Positions 46,968 through 55,976 of a stretch of 64,000 nucleotides of DNA are shown one piece after another. The stretch lies in the NCBI RefSeq assembly GCF_010500895.1, contig NZ_JAAAWO010000002.1, positions 434,001-498,000 of the forward strand, written 5' to 3'. Made by a program: the position numbers and the translations under genes. The stretch's first letter is position 1, and each line of letters opens with the position of its first letter. Under the pieces are notes generated by a model, which was given only the letters and a program-made list of their open reading frames with translations, searched no databases and was not told the DNA's origin. This stretch comes from Alteromonas genovensis. GTDB taxonomy: Bacteria > Pseudomonadota > Gammaproteobacteria > Enterobacterales > Alteromonadaceae.

Positions 46968-47106
46968 AAAGGTGGCTTCCTATCTAATGCTGGTCTTCAA
47001 ATGTAATAAGTTGAAGGCTGGGTTTCAAGCTAAAAAAGGGCAATAAAGTATTATTGGCTTCAATCCGCTCGTAAAATTACCGCGCAATGGTATTCCCGAT
47101 ACTAGC

Positions 47107-47898
47107 TTACAGCAAGAACTCTCGCACGAGCTTGCTGCCAAAGTATGCAAGAGTGAGCAATATCACGCCAGTAATTGTCATTAAAATGACTTGTCTTCCA
47201 CGCCATCCTCGTAACTTTTGTCCAATCACAAGTACTAAGAACACAACGAGGGCTGCGGCGGATAACACGGTTTTGTGAGCATAAGTCTTGCTAAACATAT
47301 CCTCTAAAAAAACAAATCCGCTAAGCAGTGATACGGTAAGAAGTGATGTCCCGGCAAGCAATAACTTGAATAAAATATTCTCCACTAACATAAGGGGAGG
47401 GAGTGAAGAGTGTAATAAGGCAGCGCCCTTTTGCTTGAGTCGGTAGGTGATGTAAGACATTTGAAGCGCGTATAAAAACGCAATGACAAGGGTGCAATAG
47501 GCGAATAAGGATAAGCTTATATGCACGACTAAACCCGGCTGTAATTCAATATGCATGATGTAGGAAACGGGAACAAAAGTAGCAGACAGCACAGCAAGCG
47601 CTGCAAACCCAAATACTACGGGTAACAAAATGAGGTTGGGAATGGAGCGAGCAAAAAGCAGCATTGAAACGGTGATGATCCAAGATACCAAAGACAGCAC
47701 GTTAGTTACGCTCATGTTCTGGCCGGGGGCAATAATGATCACGCTGATAAGAAAAGCGATGTGAGCGATTGCACCTAAGCTGGCCAAAGAAAGGGCAAGG
47801 TGTTTATTAGGGCCTTCGTGGTGTACAAATTTGCCAATTAAAACGGCTGCGGCCAAGGTATAGAGTAGCGCAGCGGAAATGGCGAAAAGCGTATTCAT
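47107..47898 (-). CDS. ypjD: YpjD, cytochrome c assembly (CcsA/CcmC-like) membrane protein
   Basis: The 263-aa protein has eight hydrophobic helices of the CcmF_C/CcsA superfamily, with conserved His residues in HISLSLFAYC and around KTYAHKTVLS. In E. coli ypjD sits divergently beside ffh, as here. The start is ATG 47898, with AGGAAG in place upstream; an in-frame ATG at 47931 would add 11 unsupported residues. Its exact role is unproven; the family handles heme or thiol exchange in cytochrome c assembly. Confidence 0.9.
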   Translation of the reverse strand: MNTLFAISAALLYTLAAAVLIGKFVHHEGPNKHLALSLASLGAIAHIAFLISVIIIAPGQNMSVTNVLSLVSWIITVSMLLFARSIPNLILLPVVFGFAALAVLSATFVPVSYIMHIELQPGLVVHISLSLFAYCTLVIAFLYALQMSYITYRLKQKGAALLHSSLPPLMLVENILFKLLLAGTSLLTVSLLSGFVFLEDMFSKTYAHKTVLSAAALVVFLVLVIGQKLRGWRGRQVILMTITGVILLTLAYFGSKLVREFLL

Positions 47899-48038
47899 TA
47901 TACTTCCTGTGATACGTGGGTGAATCGTCACCGAATAAGTCGCTATTGATACTGCAACTTTAGGCTAAATTCAACCACCTCCTTGATTTTGTTTGCTTCA
48001 ATACCACTTATTGAGTAATAAAATAGCGGCGAGTGGCC

Positions 48039-48091
48039 AGGGCGTGTTGACCTTTGATGTCAATTTTTGCAAAGGTCAGACGCTCAAATAA
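48039..48091. repeat. Degenerate palindromic repeat related to the element at 61674
   Basis: It begins AGGGCGTGTTGACCTTTG, which differs at one of 18 bases from the left end of the 265-bp element at 61674-61938, and forms its own hairpin (GACCTTTG ... CAAAGGTC). It lies 108 bp upstream of ffh. The rest of the element is missing, although TACAGCAAAAA further right recalls the other end. Confidence 0.6.
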
Positions 48092-48198
48092 TACAGCAAA
48101 AACAAGGCGTAAATTTTAACGCATTTGCGGGTACGTTCGCTGTGCCTTTTACGATACAATACGGACATTGCGTCTGAAATCAAAAGAAGTTTCATACT

Positions 48199-49614
48199 AT
48201 GTTTGAGAATTTATCTGAACGCCTAGGCCAGACATTACGGAATGTAAGTGGCAAGGGGCGTCTTACAGAAGACAATATTAAAGAGACATTGCGCGAAGTG
48301 CGCATGGCGCTATTAGAAGCAGATGTGGCTCTGCCGGTAGTGAAATCTTTTGTTGCTCAAGTAAAAGAAAGAGCCGTCGGTACCGAGGTAAGTAAAAGCC
48401 TCAAGCCCGGTCAGGTGTTTATTAAGATTGTACAATCTGAACTTGAAGCTGTTATGGGGGAAGCGAATGAAAAGCTGAACTTAGCCACCCAGCCTCCCGC
48501 CGTTATTTTAATGGCTGGTTTGCAAGGTGCTGGTAAAACCACTTCAGTGGGTAAATTAGCTAAATACCTCACCGAGCGTGAAAAGAAAAAAGTGATGGTA
48601 GTGAGTGCCGACGTTTATCGCCCTGCGGCGATAAAGCAGCTCGAAATGCTAGCGAACGAAGTGAATGTAGGTTTCCACCAGTCGAGCATTCTTCAAAAGC
48701 CAATTGATATCGTGGAAAGCGCAATTGATGAAGCCAAGAAAGGCTTTTACGATGTGCTTTTAGTGGATACTGCCGGTCGACTGCACGTCGACAATGACAT
48801 GATGAGCGAAATACAAGAACTGCATAGCTCTGTAAAGCCCATCGAAACCCTGTTCGTTGTCGATGCGATGACCGGTCAGGATGCTGCTAACACGGCTAAA
48901 GCATTCAACGATGCCTTGCCGCTTACCGGCGTTATTTTAACCAAGGCTGACGGTGATGCGCGAGGCGGTGCTGCGCTGTCTGTTCGCCATATTACCGGCA
49001 AGCCAATCAAATTTATTGGTATGGGTGAAAAGGTTGATGCCTTAGAGCCGTTCCATCCTGAGCGTATAGCGTCTCGTATTTTAGGTATGGGTGACGTACT
49101 TAGCTTAATCGAGGAAGTAGAGCGCAAGGTTGATAAGAGTAAAGCAGAAAAGCTCGCGAAAAAAGTTCAGAAAGGGAAGGGCTTCGACCTAGCTGACTTT
49201 AAAGATCAGCTTGAGCAGATGAAGAACATGGGCGGAATGATGGGAATGCTTGATAAGCTTCCTGGCATGGGTGGCATGTCAGAGAAGATTAAAGATCAGG
49301 CTAATGATAAGCAGTTCAATCAAATGGAAGCCATCATTAACTCAATGACACCCGCGGAACGCGCTCGTCCTGACATTATCAAAGGCTCTAGAAAGCGCAG
49401 AATAGCGACTGGCTCTGGAACGCAAATCCAAGACGTAAATCGCCTGTTGAAGCAATTCACGCAAATGCAAAAGATGATGAAAAAAATGTCAGGCGGTGGT
49501 ATGAAGAAGATGATGCGTCAAATGAAAGGCATGACACCACCAGGTGGTGGTTTTGGTGGTCCGGGAGGGCCAGGCGGTTTTGGCGGTGGTCCAGGCGGAT
49601 TTCCACCAAGATAA
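48199..49614 (+). CDS. ffh: Ffh, signal recognition particle protein (SRP54)
   Basis: Ffh binds signal sequences and 4.5S RNA and targets ribosomes to FtsY. In the 471-aa product, the N domain carries ALLEADVALPVVK, the G domain has P-loop GLQGAGKTT (107-115), DTAGRL and TKADGDARGG, and the methionine-rich M domain begins around 320. The C-terminus ends in a Gly/Pro/Phe-rich tail (GGPGGPGGFGGGPGG), longer than in many homologs. It is followed by a strong terminator. Confidence 0.97.
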   Translation: MFENLSERLGQTLRNVSGKGRLTEDNIKETLREVRMALLEADVALPVVKSFVAQVKERAVGTEVSKSLKPGQVFIKIVQSELEAVMGEANEKLNLATQPPAVILMAGLQGAGKTTSVGKLAKYLTEREKKKVMVVSADVYRPAAIKQLEMLANEVNVGFHQSSILQKPIDIVESAIDEAKKGFYDVLLVDTAGRLHVDNDMMSEIQELHSSVKPIETLFVVDAMTGQDAANTAKAFNDALPLTGVILTKADGDARGGAALSVRHITGKPIKFIGMGEKVDALEPFHPERIASRILGMGDVLSLIEEVERKVDKSKAEKLAKKVQKGKGFDLADFKDQLEQMKNMGGMMGMLDKLPGMGGMSEKIKDQANDKQFNQMEAIINSMTPAERARPDIIKGSRKRRIATGSGTQIQDVNRLLKQFTQMQKMMKKMSGGGMKKMMRQMKGMTPPGGGFGGPGGPGGFGGGPGGFPPR

Positions 49615-49637
49615 CGGCTAACGCGTTTGATGAAATA

Positions 49638-49673
49638 CAAAACCTCAATAATGGCCAATTATTGAGGTTTTTT
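49638..49673 (+). terminator. Rho-independent terminator of ffh
   Basis: The stem AAAACCTCAATAA-TGGCCA-TTATTGAGGTTTT with a T-run lies 25-60 bases after the ffh stop. It separates ffh from the SMC operon. Confidence 0.9.
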
Positions 49674-49697
49674 ACTTAAAACTGAAACAGGAATTCT

Positions 49698-52600
49698 ATG
49701 GCAGGCTTAAAACGAATTATTCTTATCGACACGCATCTTCCGGGTGTCGTTGAACTCAAGCTTGATGGACACACAAATATTTGTGGTACCAATGCGTCAG
49801 GTAAAACAACGCTTCAACGACTTATTCCCGTTTTTTACGGTGAGTATCCAAGTCGCGTTGTCCCTGCGACACGAGACAGCTTTGAGCGCTGGTACCTGCC
49901 TCGCCTTTCTAGTTTTATTATTTACGAATACGCCCGTGCAGACGGGGATTTATGCCAAGCGGTGTTGAGCTCAAATGGCACTGGAGTGAACTATCGTCTC
50001 ATCGGTAAGCCCTTTGAGATAAGTGACTATCTGATTGAACAAAAAAGTGGCAAACACGCGAGTGTCAGCAGCGCTGAATTAGCGCGAGCGATGAAGCGCA
50101 ACAACGTTATAGTAACAAGTTTACTTAACACTAAAGACTTCCGCGCAATTATCCAAAACGACCATGGCGTGCTAAATCAAAGTAATACGGCACGAGAAGT
50201 ACTCGGCTACGCCAAACTATTTAGTTTGTGCGAGTCATCTAAGCACATGCGTCATATCGAAAAACTCGCTAAAGCGGTGCATTCTAAAGAAGGAAAAATG
50301 GAAACGATCAAAGCAATGATCGCAGCCATATTAGAAGAAGATGGCGTCACACCACCCACCTCAGGATTAAGCCGCAACCGCGTAGATGATTGGATCAAAG
50401 AGTGCCACCTTATTAAGCAGTTCGATAAAATAAGGCCAGAGTTTTCGAGACTAGAACAAGCGGACATGGCCTTAAGCAACACCGAACTTCAGCTGGCAAC
50501 GCTTAAGCATACCTTTGAGCTGGATAAAACGTATCTATCTGCTCGCGTAGAAACCACGAAAAACGAACTCGATGAAAATAACTTTCAACGCAAGCAAACT
50601 GACAGTGAATGGGGCGATAATCGCGACCACCTCAACCAAGTCATATCATCTGCACGTGCTGACGTGGAAAAATATACGATTGAGCTTGAAAATGTCGAAG
50701 GCGAATTTGATAAGTGGCAAGAAGAGAACATCGAGCAACTTAAAGAAGATGTAGGTAATTTACCTCAGTGGTATAGCAAGAAAGAGTTGAGTGTAAGCCG
50801 CTATGCACTGCTTACTGAAAAGCATCAAGACATAGAGTCGGCCTACAACAAGCGGCTGGCCGAACTCGGTGAAAATCTCTCCGCTACTCTAGATGAACTC
50901 TCTCTTGCGAGACAAGAAGCCGCAGAGCACAAGTCTTTACAACAGCAAAATGAGCGTGAGGCGCTGGCGAAAATTAGCAACGATTACAGCGAGCAGTTAA
51001 ATACGCTAAAGAGTGACTTTTCAAGCAATGTTAACGAACTCAAAGTATATGAAGCAGAATTAAAAGCGTCCCTGAGTAATGCTGGGTATAACGAGTTTGA
51101 ACAATCTCAGCTGGATATTTTAGATGCAGCAATTAAAGAAGCGTCGATTAATGAAGATACTGCACGAGCAGAGCTTCGCCAGTCCCAGCAAACACACTCG
51201 AAAGCCTGTGAATATCGTAAAACCTGCTCTCAAGCACTAGATAAAGCTCGAGCTTCGTTTCAGCAGGAAGAAAAGTCGGTTAATAAAATTAATGGCTTGC
51301 TGTATCCCGGCGAAGGGTCTTTGCTCGAATTTTTAAGAGCGAATGTGGACGACTGGGAAGTATCCTTAGGTAAAGTGATTCGACCAGAATTGTTGGAGCG
51401 CACTGATTTAGCGCCCCACATGGAAGAACAAGCCGATACATTCATGGGAGTGAAGTTAGCGTTAAATGAGCTAGATACGCCGGATTATGCTTCTACAGAA
51501 CAAGCATTAAAACAGCAGCTTAAAGATGCTGAAATTCGCCAAGCAGCTGCATTGGCAGTGCAAAACGAATGTGAGCAGCGATTGGCCAAGGCCAACGAAG
51601 ATGTGCGCAACACAGAGTTATCACTTACACAAAAAGACAATGTGGTTAAAAGTGCCGAAGCTAGCCGAAAGCGTGCTCAACAAGACAGAGATACGGTGCT
51701 TAGTGAGTACCAGCAAACCTTGTCAGAGAGAAAGCAGAAAGCGAAAGCAAAGCTTGAGGCTAATAAACAAAGCCAAAAACAAGTAAAAGCGCAATACGAA
51801 CAAAGCAGAGACGAAATTAACGATCAGCAAAGAGAAGCTGAGACGGAACATAAGTTTCATTGGCAGCAGCTTATTTCAGATACAGACGCTCGATTATCTC
51901 AACTAGACAGCGACATGCGTAAAGCGAGAGAGAGCGCAGCTCAAGATCGCAAAGATATGCAGCATTGGTTAGAGAGTGAATTGAATAATCGAGGTGTTGA
52001 TGTTGACGAAATTGGCCAGCTTAAAAAGCTGATCAATCAGTTAAAAGAAGATATTGCGCGCACAGAAACACACCGTCACAAAGTCGCAGACTACGAGCGC
52101 TGGTATACCAATGTATTCACTAAACAAAAAGTGGTGTGGCAAGAAGGGTTGTCTAAGGCGCGCAAATCATTAGGTGAGTCTGAACGCAGCCTTGCGAGCA
52201 AGCAAAGTGCATATAAAACGAAAAGAGAGCAGTTAAAAGAGCAGCACGCACAGCTAGAAAGCACACTTAAAACTACCACCGAGCACCTAGAGCAAGTTAA
52301 AAACTTGAGCAAGTCGTTGGCTAAGCTCACGCTGCAAGCTAGTGGCGATACCGCCGAGATAAAGCATGACGAAGTGAGTATTGGCCAGCGCATATCAGAA
52401 GTGCAAAGTCAGCTGCAAGAGCGTGACAATTTACTCAGTGATATTCGCGCCTATGTGGAACGATTTGATCAGCTTATTGCGGCGCAGGCCGGCACAGGGC
52501 TCTCTGACACGTGGGAGCGGGCAAGAGAAGAGTGCGCCACGATTAACGCCCATGGCGTCAAAAGTTTTGACCATCGACGTATGGTGTCTCATTTATCGCA

Positions 52601-53396
52601 ACTGCTTAACGTTATAGTGCCTCAAAAGCTTCAAGGACTCAGAGAGCAGGGCAGAATATTTGGTGCCGATTTATCTCAGTACTACTTTGTATTGGCAGAT
52701 ATCGATAAGCGCATCGTATCTCAAAGCCGTCGAATTACCCAAGAGGTGGACGGCGAGCTGTTCCTCGATGGCGTGTCAGACTCCGCCGTTAAAATCCGTT
52801 CTCGTATCAGTGAGCTTGAGTTTTGGCCAGAGCTTGAACAATTCAGAAAGCATTATGAATTCTGGATGGAAGAAGGGGCCAATGAACTGCCTGAGGAAGA
52901 GTATGGCCAAAGCATGCGCAGAGTCCTTGATATTCTGGGGCGAGCCGCACTTACCGGCGGTATCAGCAAATTACTCGATATTGAGCTGCATTTGCGGGAA
53001 GGAAATAGCGACCTGGTTATTCGAACCGACCGCCAGCTAAATGAGTCGTCCAGTCACGGAATGGCTTACCTAATTTTATGTAAGTTCTTATTGGCATTTA
53101 CTCGTTTATTGCGTCAAGACGCGGGTGCAACTGTTCATTGGCCTATTGATGAGCTCGGTACGCTGCACCAAAGCAACGTGAAAAAGATATTTGATGCGTG
53201 TCAGAATAACAATATCAGCGTAGTGGGCGCATTCCCTAATCCAGAGTCAGAAGTACTCACGCTGTTTGAGAACCGATACCTTATCGACAAAGTGACACGC
53301 CAGTTACAAGTGGTTCAACCCAAAGCGAGCAGCATAGCAGCGCGTATAAAAGCCAAAAAGCACAGTGATGCAGTAACACAGGAGCCGTCGTTATGA
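49698..53396 (+). CDS. SMC-like ATPase of a MukB/MksB-type complex
   Basis: The 1232-aa product has an N-terminal Walker A GTNASGKT (residues 30-37), a long central coiled coil (about 250-920, broken near 530-600 where a hinge would lie) and a C-terminal head. The signature-like ESSSHG (near 1116-1121) is followed by Walker B VHWPIDELG (Asp1151, Glu1152). It resembles the uncharacterised DUF3584-type SMC-like ATPases and, more distantly, MksB/JetC. The AGGA site is 6 bases before ATG 49698. The next two genes overlap it in series and encode likely MksE- and kleisin-like partners. The expected role is DNA loop extrusion, in chromosome organisation or plasmid defence. Confidence 0.85.
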   Translation: MAGLKRIILIDTHLPGVVELKLDGHTNICGTNASGKTTLQRLIPVFYGEYPSRVVPATRDSFERWYLPRLSSFIIYEYARADGDLCQAVLSSNGTGVNYRLIGKPFEISDYLIEQKSGKHASVSSAELARAMKRNNVIVTSLLNTKDFRAIIQNDHGVLNQSNTAREVLGYAKLFSLCESSKHMRHIEKLAKAVHSKEGKMETIKAMIAAILEEDGVTPPTSGLSRNRVDDWIKECHLIKQFDKIRPEFSRLEQADMALSNTELQLATLKHTFELDKTYLSARVETTKNELDENNFQRKQTDSEWGDNRDHLNQVISSARADVEKYTIELENVEGEFDKWQEENIEQLKEDVGNLPQWYSKKELSVSRYALLTEKHQDIESAYNKRLAELGENLSATLDELSLARQEAAEHKSLQQQNEREALAKISNDYSEQLNTLKSDFSSNVNELKVYEAELKASLSNAGYNEFEQSQLDILDAAIKEASINEDTARAELRQSQQTHSKACEYRKTCSQALDKARASFQQEEKSVNKINGLLYPGEGSLLEFLRANVDDWEVSLGKVIRPELLERTDLAPHMEEQADTFMGVKLALNELDTPDYASTEQALKQQLKDAEIRQAAALAVQNECEQRLAKANEDVRNTELSLTQKDNVVKSAEASRKRAQQDRDTVLSEYQQTLSERKQKAKAKLEANKQSQKQVKAQYEQSRDEINDQQREAETEHKFHWQQLISDTDARLSQLDSDMRKARESAAQDRKDMQHWLESELNNRGVDVDEIGQLKKLINQLKEDIARTETHRHKVADYERWYTNVFTKQKVVWQEGLSKARKSLGESERSLASKQSAYKTKREQLKEQHAQLESTLKTTTEHLEQVKNLSKSLAKLTLQASGDTAEIKHDEVSIGQRISEVQSQLQERDNLLSDIRAYVERFDQLIAAQAGTGLSDTWERAREECATINAHGVKSFDHRRMVSHLSQLLNVIVPQKLQGLREQGRIFGADLSQYYFVLADIDKRIVSQSRRITQEVDGELFLDGVSDSAVKIRSRISELEFWPELEQFRKHYEFWMEEGANELPEEEYGQSMRRVLDILGRAALTGGISKLLDIELHLREGNSDLVIRTDRQLNESSSHGMAYLILCKFLLAFTRLLRQDAGATVHWPIDELGTLHQSNVKKIFDACQNNNISVVGAFPNPESEVLTLFENRYLIDKVTRQLQVVQPKASSIAARIKAKKHSDAVTQEPSL

Positions 53397-54028
53397 TGAC
53401 AGAACAAGGTCGCGTGTTAAGCGCATTGTTGCAAGGGGCTTTTATTTGCCAAGTTACTGATGAGGAAGCATGGCGCTTTCTTAAAAGTCGTGACAACGCG
53501 GCAAAGCTAGAACCGCATTTAACGCTGCTCAATCGCACTCTCTCAACCACAGCAGAAGGCGAAGTGTTCTTTGCCAGCTATTCCACCATTGGTGAGCAAG
53601 AGCGCAAAGTGCTTACGCAGCAGTTCCAAGATACGGCGTCTAACCTAGTGCCTCTCATCGAGTGGCTGTTACTAGTTCAGCAGGCCAATGAATCTGATAT
53701 GCCCATTACTATGGGCAGCGCTATTCGACTTAATGAATTGCAAGGTAGCATTGAAGATACGCCCGCCTACGGCGAGCAATTAGAGAAGATATCTCGTTAC
53801 CGAATGTTTGGCTCTACCAGCGTTAACGTGGACGGCCAGCTTAAGCAGGTGTTTAAGCGCCTCACTGAGCTAGGCTATTTAATTAAGCCAAACCCAGATA
53901 AGCAAATTTATTTGGGAACCGGCAAAATAGAACACCTTTATGAAACTTTACGCTTTATTGATGAAACTGAAGCATTGAGCCTGTCTGAGCAAGCGGAGGC
54001 TGCGGTATCTCAAGGTAACCTGATATGA
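53393..54028 (+). CDS. MksE-like winged-helix subunit of the SMC complex
   Basis: The 211-aa product has an N-terminal helix-rich segment (GRVLSALLQGAFICQVTDEEAWRF), then winged-helix-like parts (QLKQVFKRLTELGYLIKPN, IYLGTGKIEHLYETLRF). Size and position between the SMC ATPase and a kleisin-like protein fit MksE/MukE/JetB. Its ATG overlaps the SMC stop (ATGA) and its stop overlaps the next ATG in the same way. Family assignment is by context and fold pattern, not by a close match. Confidence 0.65.
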   Translation: MMTEQGRVLSALLQGAFICQVTDEEAWRFLKSRDNAAKLEPHLTLLNRTLSTTAEGEVFFASYSTIGEQERKVLTQQFQDTASNLVPLIEWLLLVQQANESDMPITMGSAIRLNELQGSIEDTPAYGEQLEKISRYRMFGSTSVNVDGQLKQVFKRLTELGYLIKPNPDKQIYLGTGKIEHLYETLRFIDETEALSLSEQAEAAVSQGNLI

Positions 54029-55242
54029 GCCAGGTATTACTTCAAGCCGGAACTAAGTTGCTCAACGCATTAGGTCGCCACAGCGACCTAATTATGAAAG
54101 CGTATATCAACGGCTCTGTAAAAGAGCGTGATCACAGCAGCAAAGTGCTTGAGCAACTTGTTCAACTCGGCGTGCTTTGGCGCCCAGAAGCGCAAAGTGA
54201 ACTGCGTTTAAAAAGTGCGGTACGCACTCTTTTAGAGGGCAGTTTGCAAGATGAAAGAAACCGTACGATAAATGCCAACGTTGGGGCATCACTGGCGAGT
54301 TTAAAAACGCTTACTGAACACTATAAAGAAGCACTGCATTACAATAAGTTCAACGAAGCCGCCGCGCACATGAGCGATCTAACAGAACATGTTTATCAGC
54401 TATCGGAAACGCTGAGTAATAGTGTAAGGGTGATGTTCAGTCGAATTAATAATGAGTTTGGCTACGTATCTTCAGTAGACGCAAAAATTCGAGAGAATGA
54501 GTTAGCACAACAACAAGTTACCGACTTACTTGCCCAACTTGAATGTTTTCGATTTGATGAGTTGAGTGAGATTGCGGGTTCAAATCGTGAGCTAAGACAT
54601 CTGCTGGTGGTATCGCTACAGCAGCGTTTTTCCAAAGCCGCCCAAGAGCTCTCGGTTGTGCAGGCACGACTTCTTGATTTACTGGGCCGATTTAGAGAAT
54701 TTCAAGGCCGAACCCGGCTTCTTAAAGGCTTTTTATTGCATATGGAGCAACAGCCCGATTTCGCGCCAGGCAATTACGCAAATCTTACCAATGTACCTGT
54801 GTTATTTAATAACAGCGCAGCCACTATTTCTCATGCGTCTGCAGACGTAAATAACGTGGAGCATGAGAGTGATTACCAAAATATGGTAGCAACGCTTACC
54901 CATATCCACAAAAAACGCGGAACGCAAGATGACGGTAAGCCTGCGGACATTGATGTTACCGAACAAGCTACGCTATCTCTTGAAAAAGAGCCTTTGCAAA
55001 AAGCCGTTGAAGCTTATTTTTGTGATGTTATTGACTCTGGGCAAGCAAAGACAGCCTTAGATTACTATGAAGAACTAGACTTAGAGTTCGACCCTGAAGT
55101 ATGGCTTTACCAAGTGATTGGTGGTTATCAGGCGTTAGATGATGAAGAGAAGCAGTTTTTTGCTTTAGAGCCTCACGGCATGAACGATAAAATTTACACC
55201 GGTAATTTTTATATTAGTGATATCACATTAGGCTTGCGGTAA
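54025..55242 (+). CDS. MksF/MukF-like kleisin subunit of the SMC complex
   Basis: The 405-aa product has an N-terminal winged-helix region (LIMKAYINGSVKERDHSSKVLEQLVQLGVLWRP), a long helical middle (residues ~90-250) and a C-terminal small domain (LEFDPEVWLYQVIGGYQALDDEEKQFF). This is the architecture of MukF/MksF/JetA kleisins. It follows the MksE-like gene with a 4-base overlap and ends the operon. In known Mks and Wadjet operons the kleisin gene comes first; here it is last. Confidence 0.65.
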   Translation: MSQVLLQAGTKLLNALGRHSDLIMKAYINGSVKERDHSSKVLEQLVQLGVLWRPEAQSELRLKSAVRTLLEGSLQDERNRTINANVGASLASLKTLTEHYKEALHYNKFNEAAAHMSDLTEHVYQLSETLSNSVRVMFSRINNEFGYVSSVDAKIRENELAQQQVTDLLAQLECFRFDELSEIAGSNRELRHLLVVSLQQRFSKAAQELSVVQARLLDLLGRFREFQGRTRLLKGFLLHMEQQPDFAPGNYANLTNVPVLFNNSAATISHASADVNNVEHESDYQNMVATLTHIHKKRGTQDDGKPADIDVTEQATLSLEKEPLQKAVEAYFCDVIDSGQAKTALDYYEELDLEFDPEVWLYQVIGGYQALDDEEKQFFALEPHGMNDKIYTGNFYISDITLGLR

Positions 55243-55317
55243 ACCTTAAAAATATCTGATGGCAAGCGCTTGATATTACTCAGTGGTGTCTCTATTTTAA
55301 AAAAATATTTACAAAAA

Positions 55318-55332
55318 GTTCACGTGGTGAGC
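55318..55332. promoter_or_regulatory. Inverted repeat with adjacent TATAAT
   Basis: GTTCACGTGGTGAGC contains TCAC-GTG-GTGA and is directly followed by TATATAAT. It could be an operator over the promoter of the TerB-like gene. No well-spaced -35 box is visible. Confidence 0.3.
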
Positions 55333-55508
55333 TATATAATTTAAGTAGACGTAATCATGCTGTCATCACAGTGTTGTAGCTTTATACACAGTGATAGCAG
55401 CGCCCACGTTGACTTGGTCAATGCGACCATGTGATGTTCTAAATTATATTTCTACAGGACGTAGAATCGTTGTGGTGCTGGTGCGTACAGTACGAAGAGG
55501 AAGATGTT

Positions 55509-55901
55509 ATGCAATTATCAGAACAACAAAGTTTTAACCAAGCCCTTATCCAACTATCTGTTTTGCTTTATCAAGTTGACGGTGTAGTGACATTATCAGA
55601 GCAAGACTACCTCAGTGACATTGTGGATACACTTTCATGGGAGAGCCCAATTTGCCCAGAAGCCTTTCTCAATGACACCATTTATCAAACACGAAAGGCC
55701 ATAGATACGGGAGACGCAGTCTCTTACATGCGCAGCTTGAAAAATGCACTTTCCTTCGACGCTGACAAAACTCTTGAGGTGGCAATGGCCATAACAGGTG
55801 TTGATGGTGAGCGAAGTGAAGCTGAAACCGAGCTACTCTCGCTGCTTACGCACAAGGTGCTCGCCAAAGCGCTTGTCTCGGGTAGTGAGACCGTTCAGTA
55901 G
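55509..55901 (+). CDS. TerB-like protein
   Basis: The 130-aa all-helical protein has two acidic metal-site-like segments in the TerB pattern: VDGVVTLSEQDYL near residue 22 and VDGERSEAETELL near residue 100. TerB-like domains bind divalent metal and occur in stress-related and membrane-associated complexes. ATG 55509 has AGAGGAAG correctly spaced. It is separated from the SMC operon by 266 bp, so it is probably a separate transcript. Confidence 0.65.
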   Translation: MQLSEQQSFNQALIQLSVLLYQVDGVVTLSEQDYLSDIVDTLSWESPICPEAFLNDTIYQTRKAIDTGDAVSYMRSLKNALSFDADKTLEVAMAITGVDGERSEAETELLSLLTHKVLAKALVSGSETVQ

Positions 55902-55976
55902 AAGTGAACCTATACATATCGTATCGCTGTGTATTAAAGGCACAGCGCTACAACAACGCCTCCTTTTGTGGTGCTT

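Noticed and set aside
49698..55242. Complete Wadjet (JetABCD) defence system
   Set aside because: No JetD/TOPRIM nuclease gene adjacent; the downstream genes encode a TerB-like protein and a hydrolase.
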